Source: Bacteriovoracaceae bacterium UBA7317
GTDB lineage: Bacteria; Bdellovibrionota; Bacteriovoracia; Bacteriovoracales; Bacteriovoracaceae
Direction of reading: 5' to 3'
Assembly (NCBI GenBank): GCA_002474345.1
Contig: DKQD01000149.1
Span: forward strand, 1 to 14,184
Length of the DNA: 14,184 nt
The position numbers were made by a program, and so were the translations under genes. Positions 1 to 6,894 of the stretch are shown piece by piece (within the stretch, counting starts at the first letter, position 1; every line of letters begins with the position of its first letter). Below the pieces are notes generated by a model. That model searched no databases. It saw nothing but the letters and a program-made list of their open reading frames with translations, and was not told where the DNA came from.

Positions 1-483
1 AAAATAGGTTGAATCTGAAAGCTCTCTTTGTGTTGAGGTTGCGATTTTGTTCCAAGTGCTACCATCTGATGAAGTTAGGATAATCGAGCTACCACCCGTT
101 GTTTCGTTTCCTGCTACGATAACAAATAAGCCGTTGCCATAAAAAATACCAATAAGATTGGCACTTGTTCCAGTCGAAATGCTTTCCCAAGACTCACCGT
201 CGGTTGATTTGAGGAGTAAACCGCTTCTTCCGACAGCATAGAAATTGCTGTTTATATATTTTACATCAAAAAGCTCTGTAGAGGTTCCCGAAGTCTGCGT
301 TTCCCAACTAGAGCCATCAGTAGAGGTTATAATAGTTCCTTGCTGGCCTACTGCTACAAACTTGATTGAAGCTGGAGTATCGTTATTCTCTGTTCCGCTA
401 CTGCTACCACCTGAAGATGACCCCCCACAATTAAGAAATAGAAGGTGGCTTATTAAGAGAATAACTAGTGAGCTCAATTTCAT
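1..483 (-). CDS. Lipoprotein with Asp-box (BNR-like) repeats, 3' end cut by window edge
   Basis: An ATG at 481-483 opens a frame that stays open to the left edge (161 codons visible, no stop). The N-terminus is a lipoprotein signal: Lys2, a hydrophobic stretch at 5-17 and a lipobox ending LFLNC with Cys19, followed by a Gly/Ser-rich tether (20-30). Three Asp-box motifs of the form S-[ST]-D-G-x-[ST]-W lie at residues 54-60, 93-99 and 138-144, 39 and 45 residues apart, each after a strand-rich segment such as FVAVG or FYAVG. This pattern is typical of beta-propeller blades of the BNR/Ycf48-like/WD40-like secreted type. The protein is therefore probably an outer-membrane or periplasmic lipoprotein carrying a beta-propeller; ligand or enzyme activity cannot be read from the part seen. 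A weak purine-rich ribosome site (AAGAGAG) precedes the ATG. It follows the histidine kinase gene in the same direction after 228 bp, so it may have its own promoter. Confidence 0.85.
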   Translation of the reverse strand, partial: MKLSSLVILLISHLLFLNCGGSSSGGSSSGTENNDTPASIKFVAVGQQGTIITSTDGSSWETQTSGTSTELFDVKYINSNFYAVGRSGLLLKSTDGESWESISTGTSANLIGIFYGNGLFVIVAGNETTGGSSIILTSSDGSTWNKIATSTQRELSDSTYF

Positions 484-711
484 AAAACTCTCTTAAGATT
501 AATAGATTTCTAACTACTGTAAGCTTTTTTATAACATGATAAGAGAAATAATTTTGACAATTTTTTGGGTGCAAGCCAATAAAAAATTCTGTTTACATCG
601 TTTTGAATTGATCATCTAGCGTGAATTATTATCTAGATAAATAACTTATTTTAAAAAATGATATAATATGAGGTTATACCAAAGTATCAGCAGAGAAATT
701 ATTGTATGTTT
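484..711. other. AT-rich intergenic stretch between lipoprotein and histidine kinase genes
   Basis: No open frame or RNA gene is convincing here. On the minus strand there is a TATAAA-like box about 45 bases before the lipoprotein ATG and the 11-base sequence AAGCTTACAGT (516-526), which recurs upstream of the FecR gene (5920-5930). No clear intrinsic terminator follows the kinase stop codon. Confidence 0.4.
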
Positions 712-2334
712 TCATATGCTCAAGTTATTTTTAAATTTTTCTTTTAGGGCCTTTTCCTTTTTGTGGAAAGGAAGGTTTAAAGTGACTTCTGTATATTTTC
801 CCTCTTCAGATTGAAGTTCAATGGAACCACCAACTTTTTCGATCATTTTTTTTGTAATGAAGAGACCTATACCAGAACTTGCTGTATCGTTTGTTTGGAA
901 TGGCTTGTCAAATATATCCTTAAGCTTATTTTGCTGAATGCCCGAACCAAAATCGATGACTTTTATTTCAACTCTAAAGTGTTTTTTTTCTTTAATTACG
1001 ATAATAATCTTTTTTTCAAGGTGATCCTCTTTTTGATAGGAGTTATATGAATTGTTAAACAAATTCAGAAAAACCTGAAAAAAATTATTTGCATGATCTG
1101 CAACGAAGTATTCAGAGTCTATATCACCTTTTAATTCTAAGGAAACTTTATCCTTAAGTGGAAGATGGAATATTTCATTGGCAAATTTAATGGTTTCTAT
1201 CAAGTTACTCCTAACTTTTGTTGATTGAAGATTCTTAGTAAAAGACTTAAGCCTTTCAATTAAAGTTTTTATGGCATTACTCGCTTCTAATGACTTTGAA
1301 GTAAGTTCAGTATTTTCCAAAAAGGCTTTATCTTCTCCATATTTTTGTTTTAAATTTTCGTTATTTTCTTCAATAAGATCTAGATTTAAAATAATAGAGG
1401 AAAGGGGGTTAAAAATATCATGGGCGCAACCAGCAGCTGAAAGACCTAGGTGGACTAGTTTCTCTTTCTGGGCAACTTCTTTTTCTTTAAGTATAGATTC
1501 AGTTGTGTCTAAAAAGCTTAAAAAATACATACGAAGTGCTGGGCTATACCAAGTATGGATTTGAAAGATTGAGTTTTTATCTTTTTTTAAGAAATAATTA
1601 GGAACTTTAACAGCGTTTTTTATAAGAAAGTAATTCGTTTTTTTCTTAAGCTGCCTAAACTCCACTTTACTTTCAAAAAGAAAAGGGACTATGAGTTTAC
1701 AATCTTTTCCCAAGCTTAAAAAATCCTTGAAGGTATTTTTCCATTCTGGGTTAATATCAAGTATTTCTCCTTTTTCACTAATAAGAGCGCGGGCAACACC
1801 TCCATAGTCATAAACTTCTCTATATTGATGCTCCATTTTAATTAACTTCTTGTAGGTTTGTTTCTTTTCAAACTGAAGGTAAGTCCAGGTTTTTAAGGTT
1901 TTATGGCCATGGTAATGATTCAGGATAAAAATGTTAATTAGAAGGAAAAAAATAAATAATTCCTGATAGAAAATATGAGGGGCTACATTTTGATTTAAAA
2001 ATATATAAAGACCCATTTGGAGGACTGTTAAGAGTGTTAGCTGGTTGATTTTAAATGGAAGAAAGCCTGCTACTAAAAGGTAAGGACAAAAAATAACTGC
2101 TCTATAAATAACATCAAACGATTTTGGATGATTTAAAAGATTGTCTAAGTATAAATTTATAAAAAAAATGATCCAAAAAATGCTTAAAAATGGTCTTTGG
2201 GCCACTGGTTTAAATTTGATGGCGGTTAAAATTATTGGTAGAACACCTAGGCAAAACAGACTGAGTATCGAAAAATCCATTGGTAATTGTAGATAGAAAT
2301 AAACCATTAATAAATATATTGGTGTAGCGAGCAT
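712..2334 (-). CDS. Membrane-bound sensor histidine kinase
   Basis: A complete two-component sensor kinase of 540 residues counted from the ATG at 2334. Residues 1-140 are very hydrophobic and hold about five or six membrane helices with short loops; a coiled linker (145-170) and a PAS-like segment (about 172-280, with ISEKGEILDINPEW) follow. The HisKA helix carries the H-box AAGCAHDIFNPLSS with phospho-acceptor His305. The ATPase domain shows an N-box (FLNLFNNSYNS, Asn424/427/428), a G1 box DFGSGI (Asp461, Gly463, Gly465) and a G2 box SSGIGLFI (Gly488, Gly490), so it should be active. Sensing is probably by the membrane block or PAS domain; ligand unknown. The start is doubtful: no ribosome site precedes the ATG, and the same frame continues 42 codons upstream with protein-like content (see the finding at 2335-2460), so the true N-terminus is probably longer. 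No receiver or output domain is fused; a stand-alone receiver lies at 6365-6736, but pairing is unproven. Confidence 0.93.
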   Translation of the reverse strand: MLATPIYLLMVYFYLQLPMDFSILSLFCLGVLPIILTAIKFKPVAQRPFLSIFWIIFFINLYLDNLLNHPKSFDVIYRAVIFCPYLLVAGFLPFKINQLTLLTVLQMGLYIFLNQNVAPHIFYQELFIFFLLINIFILNHYHGHKTLKTWTYLQFEKKQTYKKLIKMEHQYREVYDYGGVARALISEKGEILDINPEWKNTFKDFLSLGKDCKLIVPFLFESKVEFRQLKKKTNYFLIKNAVKVPNYFLKKDKNSIFQIHTWYSPALRMYFLSFLDTTESILKEKEVAQKEKLVHLGLSAAGCAHDIFNPLSSIILNLDLIEENNENLKQKYGEDKAFLENTELTSKSLEASNAIKTLIERLKSFTKNLQSTKVRSNLIETIKFANEIFHLPLKDKVSLELKGDIDSEYFVADHANNFFQVFLNLFNNSYNSYQKEDHLEKKIIIVIKEKKHFRVEIKVIDFGSGIQQNKLKDIFDKPFQTNDTASSGIGLFITKKMIEKVGGSIELQSEEGKYTEVTLNLPFHKKEKALKEKFKNNLSI

Positions 2335-2450
2335 TGAAAAGTAGGATAATATTCTTAATCTGCTTTCTAAAAGAAACTTAACGTTGGATTCGTAGTTTTC
2401 ACTCCAAGGATTTCTTGTGTTTTTATTTATAATTTTGTGTCCCGTTTTAT

Positions 2451-2520
2451 GGTCAAAACCTTACTTCCTCAGTTTATCAATCTGTTTGTCGTCCAGTAAA
2501 CATTTTTTGCGGTTTTGACC
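2451..2520. repeat. Perfect 10-bp inverted repeat with 50-base spacer upstream of histidine kinase
   Basis: GGTCAAAACC at 2451-2460 and GGTTTTGACC at 2511-2520 are exact reverse complements. On the minus strand they lie between the TPR-barrel stop and the histidine kinase, and the arm nearer the kinase overlaps the start of the kinase's upstream open frame. The arms could be two half-sites of a DNA-binding protein or a stem with a large loop; no T-tract follows, so it is not an ordinary terminator. The spacer contains GTCCAGTAAA (2491-2500), a 10-mer that recurs in the inverted repeat at 12378-12440. Confidence 0.5.
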
Positions 2521-2572
2521 TTAATTGATGATGGCCTTTCGATTTTTTTTATGGGGGGGAAGGTCCTTCTTT

Positions 2573-4165
2573 TTAAAGGTTATAAGTTAAGCCTACCCCC
2601 ATGATATGTTTTGTATAAGAGGAAGATGAGTCTTTGGAAACCTTCTTTGTATAAGCATAATTGATATTGGTGCTTAAGTTTTTCCAGGGCTTGGTTATTG
2701 TTAAACTAGGGTCGTGTGAGCTTTCAATGCCTTTTGTGGAATCGAAGACGTTGTTTGTTATTGAAAAAGAATAACTTGGGGCAAGACTGAGTCCCCAAAA
2801 GGACTTTTTGGTAAAAGTTGGGGCAAAACTAAGCTTATATTCATCAGTATCACTACTTGGTGCCTCTTTATAAACATTAAAATCAGCATTAAAAGTGACG
2901 GCCAGGTTTAATGTTTTTCCTAATTTTAAGTTTTGATTGAGATTGATTGTCATTGCATTACTATCAAGACTTGTTGAGTAGGCTTCCTTTTTTTTAAACT
3001 TAAATTTGAAAGCTGTACTGCCTGTTGAAAATAGTTGAAACTCATGGCCAATTGAAAGAAGGAGGTGTTTTGAATAATAAACTAACTTTTTTGTTGAGTT
3101 GGGGTCTTGCAATGTGTGGTTGTATTCTAAATCCACCATTGTTTTAGACATTTTGTTAAAAGTAGTTTGTTCCCAGATAAAAGAAAAAGCAGAATCAACA
3201 GAAAGGTTATCATTTTGGTAAATACTTGGATTGTCCCTTTGGATGTGTTGTTTTGTTGAAAAACCTAGGCTTGTAATGAAGCTATAAGTTTTTTTTGCAT
3301 TAAATTGATATTTTAGGTTTGTTGAAAGTTCGGTAAAGGAAGCCGATTCTAAAGAGGGATCCTCGCTAGATACTGACAGAATATTTGAGTCATTTTTCCC
3401 TCCAACGCTGAGGTTTCCGGAGAAGGGTTTTTTGGGAATAGGTCTCCCATTAATCATCTTTCCTGGGAGATCTATTTTATGTTTTACTTTAATTTCATTT
3501 ATTCTTTGGACAACTTTGGCCGTTAAAGGGGCTTCCTGTTTATAAAGCCTGGCTTTTTCAAATTGAGGTAAAATAGTTTTTATAACAAGTCTTTTAAGTC
3601 TTTGTTCATTTTTAGTTTGTAGCGTTTTTTTGTAATTAAGGTTGGCAATTTGAAAAAGTGCAGGTTTTTTTAGTTTGTCGTTGTCATTTTTAATCCGAAG
3701 AATTCTTTTGTAGTACTTTTTGGCTTTCTTGTTATCCTCTAGGAGCTCACTAATAATTCCCGAGTAATAGTAAGAAGGGGCTTCTTTATACTTGTTTCTA
3801 ATGGCCGATGTTAAGAATGCTTTTCGAGCAATCTCAAGGTTCTGCGAAGCGTAAAGAGACTGACCGTAAAGGTAAAACAGGTCTCCGATTTTAACTTTTC
3901 TTTTTAATGCATTTTTAAAAGAAAAATTGGCCTTTTCATATTCTTGAGTTTTGGAGTAGATTTTTCCTTCCCAGTAGCTGGCCACACCAAAAGCCTTGGG
4001 AGCTTGTTTTAATTTTCTAACTTTTTTGATTGCTTCATCATATTCAGCATTAGAGTAGTGAAAGTAAATTTCGGCCAGGTTCTTTTTATTTTCGACCGAA
4101 GCCTCCAAAGGAACTAAAAATAGTGTTGTTATTAAAAAGAGAAATAGTTTTGTTTTTACTTTCAA
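2573..4165 (-). CDS. Exported TPR protein with C-terminal outer-membrane beta-barrel (Slam-like layout)
   Basis: 530 residues from a TTG start (4163-4165) preceded by AAGGA seven bases upstream; no ATG fits. A Sec signal peptide (1-22, ending PLEA) is followed by about four TPR-type helical hairpins (about 28-160, e.g. ASYWEGKIYSKTQEYEKANF and SYYYSGIISELLEDNKKAKK) and a helical linker. From about residue 248 the sequence changes to alternating polar/hydrophobic strands (NLSVGG, TELSTNLKYQF, YSFITSLGF, TMVDLEYNHTL, LLLSIGHEFQL, AFKFKFKKK, LNLAVTFNADF) up to a final strand HIMGVGLTYNL. I count about 14 strands by eye. The last residue is Leu, not the usual Phe/Trp. This is a periplasmic TPR domain on an outer-membrane barrel, the layout of Slam (type XI) translocators, but I see no clear Slam (DUF560) signature and claim only the architecture. 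It lies 14 bp after the FecR gene and is surely co-transcribed and co-translated with it. Confidence 0.85.
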   Translation of the reverse strand: MKVKTKLFLFLITTLFLVPLEASVENKKNLAEIYFHYSNAEYDEAIKKVRKLKQAPKAFGVASYWEGKIYSKTQEYEKANFSFKNALKRKVKIGDLFYLYGQSLYASQNLEIARKAFLTSAIRNKYKEAPSYYYSGIISELLEDNKKAKKYYKRILRIKNDNDKLKKPALFQIANLNYKKTLQTKNEQRLKRLVIKTILPQFEKARLYKQEAPLTAKVVQRINEIKVKHKIDLPGKMINGRPIPKKPFSGNLSVGGKNDSNILSVSSEDPSLESASFTELSTNLKYQFNAKKTYSFITSLGFSTKQHIQRDNPSIYQNDNLSVDSAFSFIWEQTTFNKMSKTMVDLEYNHTLQDPNSTKKLVYYSKHLLLSIGHEFQLFSTGSTAFKFKFKKKEAYSTSLDSNAMTINLNQNLKLGKTLNLAVTFNADFNVYKEAPSSDTDEYKLSFAPTFTKKSFWGLSLAPSYSFSITNNVFDSTKGIESSHDPSLTITKPWKNLSTNINYAYTKKVSKDSSSSYTKHIMGVGLTYNL

Positions 4166-4179
4166 GGAAGTTTCCTTCT

Positions 4180-5850
4180 TTAAATAATTTTAAAGATGAT
4201 ATTGGGTGGACGAACTTTTGGTGGCTTAGGAGCTGGTGGTTTAGGCGTAGGAGGAGGGGGCGGTACGGCTCCTTTATCTGGCTTTTCTCCAGGTGTTTTA
4301 TTATTGTTAGGCCGCCCTTTTGATTTGCTTTTTTTATTTTTACCCTTTTTATTTTTAGTGTCTCTTCTTTGTTTTATATCACCATCAAAGCTGGCGCTTC
4401 CTTTTGCAAGTCCTTTCTCTACCTTTTTAAGGACGTCTTTAAAGTCGACTCCTTTTGATTCTTTTTCCGAAAGTGAAGTCTCTTTTTTATTTTTTTTAGA
4501 ATTTGGTTTTCCTTTTTTACTCTCTTTATCTACTGTCTTTTTTTTATTTTTCTTATCCTTTTTATCCTGAATAATCCTTCCTTTTTCATTCATCTTTAGG
4601 CCTTCTGTAGCAAAGACTGGGTTTCCACTAGAGTCCAGTTTAAAGAGGAATGAGGGCATTACATAGGTTCCAGTATTCGGATCGAATTGAGAACCCCTTG
4701 GAGGCTCTATAGGAATTCCATCGGGACTGATGATGGTACCTGGCCTAAAGGATACAGGTATTGTTTTGGATTTGCTTTTTTTTGTCGGGGTTTTTAATTT
4801 ATTTTTCGTTTTTTTTACCTCCTGTTTACTTTTTCCATCTAGAAATTTTGGTAGCTCTTTTTGGCCTTTATTACTTGAAGGTTTTTTTAGCTTTTTCTTA
4901 AAAGTCTCTATTAATACCTTTTTTCCAATGCTTTTTAAAATAGCCTTTTTGGCTTCACCTTCTCCTGCTGAGGCAATTTCAGGGCTCATGCCAGGGGGAA
5001 CCATGGGTCGATACTTTTTTCCCTTTTTTAAGGATTTTTTCTCTTTAGTGGAGGCTTCTTTAAAGTTTTGATTTTTTTTTAATTTTTTGAATTGTCTGGG
5101 ACTAAGAAGGGTTGGTACGGATGGGCCCTCGGTCTTTTTTCTTGCGTTGAAACTAGAAAAGTTACCGGCTTTTATTGACACAGCTGCTTCATCAGTGACG
5201 GCTTTTTCAAGGCGCTCCTGGAGCTCTTGGGGCCCTAGAGGTGAGCCTTCTCCGAGATTACTATCTGGTGAATTATTACTTTTTTGATCAGGAGATACTA
5301 GGTTTGAACTTTTCCCTTTAAGACCGGTTGCTAGGTCTCCAGGGTTTAGTTTGCCTAGAAGAACATCTCCTTCAAAAGTAATTGTCGTAGTAAGGTCCAA
5401 ACTCGGGTTATAGATAGCGCTGAAATCAGTTCCTCTGATTCCCATTGCTGCTGTTTTTGTTTTGATGAAGAGTTTTGACTTCCCTGTCTCGGGGTCTAAA
5501 GGATTTGGGATAAATTTTGTTCGAATTTTCCCTTTAATTAGTGAAATAACACCAACCTTATCCTTATCTTTTTCTGGTGTTTGAGTGATCTTCAAAGTAC
5601 TTTTTGGGCCAATGATCGAAGTTGTCTTATCCTTAAACAAAAGCTTGGCCATACTATATTGGTATGTTTTTATGGTGGCACCTTCAGGAATCTTATCTCC
5701 TTTTTGAAGTCTCATTTTTGCTTCGGATTTTGTTGTTGTAAAGGTTACCTGGCCTCTTAGAAGAATAACTTTTGCATGATTAGGTGAGGCAAAAGAGTTG
5801 TTTGAAAATATAAAGGAAAGAAAGAGCAGGTAACAAAATAAGCGGTGCAT
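4180..5850 (-). CDS. Secreted FecR-domain protein with Lys-rich body and proline-rich C-terminus
   Basis: 556 residues; the ATG at 5848-5850 is preceded by a strong GGGGACAAGG ribosome site. Residues 1-21 form a Sec signal peptide (cleavage likely after NNSFA). A FecR domain spans about 25-168: VILLRGQVTF, then the hallmark AAMGIRGTDFSAIY (GIRGTDF at 137-143) and TFEGDVLLG. Unlike classical FecR anti-sigma regulators there is no membrane helix before the domain and no ECF sigma gene nearby, so this is one of the exported FecR-domain proteins. The remaining ~390 residues are low-complexity, very Lys/Ser-rich and strongly basic (about 250-380 and 430-520), with a short ordered-looking part at about 365-420 (PGTIISPDGIPIEPPRG). 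The tail has five consecutive prolines (530-534) then repeated KPP/RPP units, which may need EF-P for translation and could be a binding or wall-spanning region. As first gene of the operon with the TPR-barrel protein, it may be that protein's cargo or periplasmic partner (inference). Confidence 0.88.
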   Translation of the reverse strand: MHRLFCYLLFLSFIFSNNSFASPNHAKVILLRGQVTFTTTKSEAKMRLQKGDKIPEGATIKTYQYSMAKLLFKDKTTSIIGPKSTLKITQTPEKDKDKVGVISLIKGKIRTKFIPNPLDPETGKSKLFIKTKTAAMGIRGTDFSAIYNPSLDLTTTITFEGDVLLGKLNPGDLATGLKGKSSNLVSPDQKSNNSPDSNLGEGSPLGPQELQERLEKAVTDEAAVSIKAGNFSSFNARKKTEGPSVPTLLSPRQFKKLKKNQNFKEASTKEKKSLKKGKKYRPMVPPGMSPEIASAGEGEAKKAILKSIGKKVLIETFKKKLKKPSSNKGQKELPKFLDGKSKQEVKKTKNKLKTPTKKSKSKTIPVSFRPGTIISPDGIPIEPPRGSQFDPNTGTYVMPSFLFKLDSSGNPVFATEGLKMNEKGRIIQDKKDKKNKKKTVDKESKKGKPNSKKNKKETSLSEKESKGVDFKDVLKKVEKGLAKGSASFDGDIKQRRDTKNKKGKNKKSKSKGRPNNNKTPGEKPDKGAVPPPPPTPKPPAPKPPKVRPPNIIFKII

Positions 5851-5877
5851 CCTTGTCCCCTCATTATTTGATTTCTG

Positions 5878-5895
5878 ATCATATTATTATATGAT
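5878..5895 (-). promoter_or_regulatory. FecR-operon -10 region inside an 18-bp palindrome
   Basis: On the minus strand a consensus TATAAT (5886-5891) lies about 35 bases before the FecR ATG. It sits inside the inverted repeat ATCATAT-TATT-ATATGAT (arms 5878-5884 and 5889-5895, perfect 7 bp). No good -35 hexamer is found at 16-18 bp. A -10 with a weak -35 inside a palindrome fits a promoter controlled by a dimeric regulator, but AT-rich DNA makes such palindromes fairly common. Confidence 0.45.
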
Positions 5896-5997
5896 TTTTG
5901 AAATGTACAAATATTAGAAACTGTAAGCTTCTTTAATGCTTTATGTTAAAGACCCTTTGAGTTGAGTTTGGTCAATTAAAAAAAACCTTCATATTGT

Positions 5998-6180
5998 TTA
6001 GGATGGAAAAGAATAAGTACTTATAGAGTTTAGAAAGCTTTGGGTAGGTTTTTCTACATCTTCCAATTTAAGACTGAACCTAGATAGTTCTTTTTGGTAC
6101 AAAAAAAAATAAATAGAAGCAAGAGAGCTTTGCTCAAAGCTCTTATAATTAATGTAAAGTACTTCTTTAAGAGTGATCAC
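5998..6180 (-). CDS. Doubtful 60-residue hypothetical protein
   Basis: A GTG-started frame of 60 codons, with no recognisable family, signal peptide or membrane helix. There is no ribosome site: the GTG lies only about 3 bases after a TATAAT box, so it would have to be translated from a leaderless message. The frame also runs through a perfect hairpin and a nine-base A/T tract. A non-coding transcript from the same promoter explains the region at least as well. I keep it only because its second half (e.g. RFSLKLEDVEKP) reads like a protein. Confidence 0.2.
   Translation of the reverse strand: MITLKEVLYINYKSFEQSSLASIYFFLYQKELSRFSLKLEDVEKPTQSFLNSISTYSFPS
6101..6177 (-). ncRNA. Candidate small RNA of about 75 nt
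   Basis: A transcript starting near 6176 from the promoter at 6183-6210 would contain the perfect hairpin AGAGCTTTG-(2)-CAAAGCTCT (6124-6143) and reach a T-rich stretch ending in nine T residues (minus strand of 6101-6109). The hairpin is separated from the long T run by about 14 bases with scattered Ts, so it is not a textbook intrinsic terminator. The size and layout fit a short non-coding RNA; no known RNA family is recognised. Confidence 0.3.
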
Positions 6181-6182
6181 AC

Positions 6183-6210
6183 ATTATATAATTAACTGAA
6201 TTAAAATCAA
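6183..6210 (-). promoter_or_regulatory. Near-consensus sigma70-type promoter, minus strand
   Basis: TTGATT (minus strand of 6205-6210), a 16-bp spacer and TATAAT (minus strand of 6183-6188) make the best promoter in the window. Expected transcription start is about 6176, reading toward the FecR gene. No confident protein gene begins there, so the product may be a small RNA or the upstream part of the FecR message. Confidence 0.5.
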
Positions 6211-6364
6211 CGCTCATCTTAAATGGTTTAGTGCTTGGGTTAGACGAGTTTTGGAAAAGGCGAATAATGCTAAGGGGTTGATAAAGTTGACTTTTTGGTG
6301 TTTAAAGAGCTTTAATTTTTTGATTAAAGGGCCTGTAAAAAAAACTTTTATTTTAAAACCTCTT

Positions 6365-6736
6365 TCAATCATTAAAAATCTTTTTTAAAGCAGCTGAGAG
6401 CTTTTTAGGGGTTATGGGCTTAATAATCCAGCATTGAACAAAACTGAAGGCCTTAATTCTTTCATGTTTCTCACGGTCTGTTTCAGTTGTGAGCATAATT
6501 GTGTTCAGTTTTTTTATGTGGTCTTTTTTTGAAATCTCTTCAATTACTTCTTCGCCACTTAAGCCTGGCATATTATAATCAATAATTAATAAGTCAAAGT
6601 CTTTAATATTTTCAAGTTTGAAAATCGCATTAAGGCCATTTTCAGCTTCTTCAGCTTCAAATTCTTCTCCTAAAATGTTTTTAACCGCAGCTCTAACAGA
6701 TGCGGAGTCATCAACAATGAGTGCTTTTCTTGCCAT
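6365..6736 (-). CDS. Single-domain CheY-like response regulator
   Basis: 123 residues, one receiver domain with no output domain. The key residues are present: acidic pair Asp9/Asp10 (LIVDDS), phospho-acceptor Asp53 (LLIIDYNMPG), Thr83 (MLTTE) and Lys106 (IIKPI). Trp103 takes the place of the aromatic switch residue (Tyr106 in CheY), and the usual Gly-Ala before it is missing (AFSFVQC). The ATG is preceded by GGAG eight bases upstream. Such proteins pass the phosphate signal by binding a target or act inside a phosphorelay, in chemotaxis, motility or development. The partner kinase is unknown; the kinase at 712-2334 is a candidate only by proximity. The gene diverges from the lipoprotein gene at 6895 and stands alone in its transcription unit as far as can be seen. 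Confidence 0.95.
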   Translation of the reverse strand: MARKALIVDDSASVRAAVKNILGEEFEAEEAENGLNAIFKLENIKDFDLLIIDYNMPGLSGEEVIEEISKKDHIKKLNTIMLTTETDREKHERIKAFSFVQCWIIKPITPKKLSAALKKIFND

Positions 6737-6751
6737 TTTAAAAGCTCCATA

Positions 6752-6781
6752 AAATTAAATTTCTTCGTCCTTTATCGTCAA
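6752..6781 (-). promoter_or_regulatory. Possible promoter of the response regulator gene
   Basis: On the minus strand TTGACG (6776-6781) is followed after 18 bp by TAATTT (6752-6757), about 16 bases before the ATG. The -35 is good, but the -10 is weak and the leader would be very short. Confidence 0.3.
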
Positions 6782-6894
6782 CAAAAAAAAATAAATTATT
6801 CTTAATGATTTATACTTTTTCTGAATAACTTTTATTGAAAGAAAAAATGAGCGGGTTCTTTTATTTGGTCACTTTATTAATTATAATTTTTAAT

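Larger units (their letters stand above)
5851..6364. other. 514-bp gene-poor stretch between FecR and response regulator genes
   Basis: It holds the FecR promoter region, a second copy of AAGCTTACAGT (5920-5930, minus strand), a doubtful 60-codon minus-strand frame (5998-6180), a strong hairpin (6124-6143), a near-consensus minus-strand promoter (6183-6210) and, just below the response regulator stop, a 7-bp A/T hairpin (CTTTAAT/ATTAAAG near 6306-6328) without a proper T-tract. No plus-strand gene is evident. Confidence 0.5.

Noticed and set aside
712..2520. Histidine kinase as a pseudogene because its 5' frame lacks a usual start
   Set aside because: All kinase motifs are intact over 540 codons without a frameshift; an unusual start or a small upstream error explains it better.
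2550..2590. GAAG-GTC-CTTC stem with T5 beyond the TPR-barrel stop as a terminator
   Set aside because: The stem is only 4 bp and the T-run is on the plus strand, opposite to the genes here.
4180..5850. FecR gene as an anti-sigma regulator of iron uptake
   Set aside because: No membrane helix before the FecR domain, no ECF sigma factor and no TonB-dependent receptor gene nearby; the protein has a cleavable signal peptide.
6306..6328. CTTTAAT/ATTAAAG hairpin as terminator of the response regulator gene
   Set aside because: Only one G-C pair per stem and no T-tract directly after it on the minus strand.
6835..6894. Earlier starts (TTG 6835, ATG 6847) for the lipoprotein at 6895
   Set aside because: They add a second hydrophobic stretch before the lipobox, giving an unusually long signal, and have no better ribosome site.
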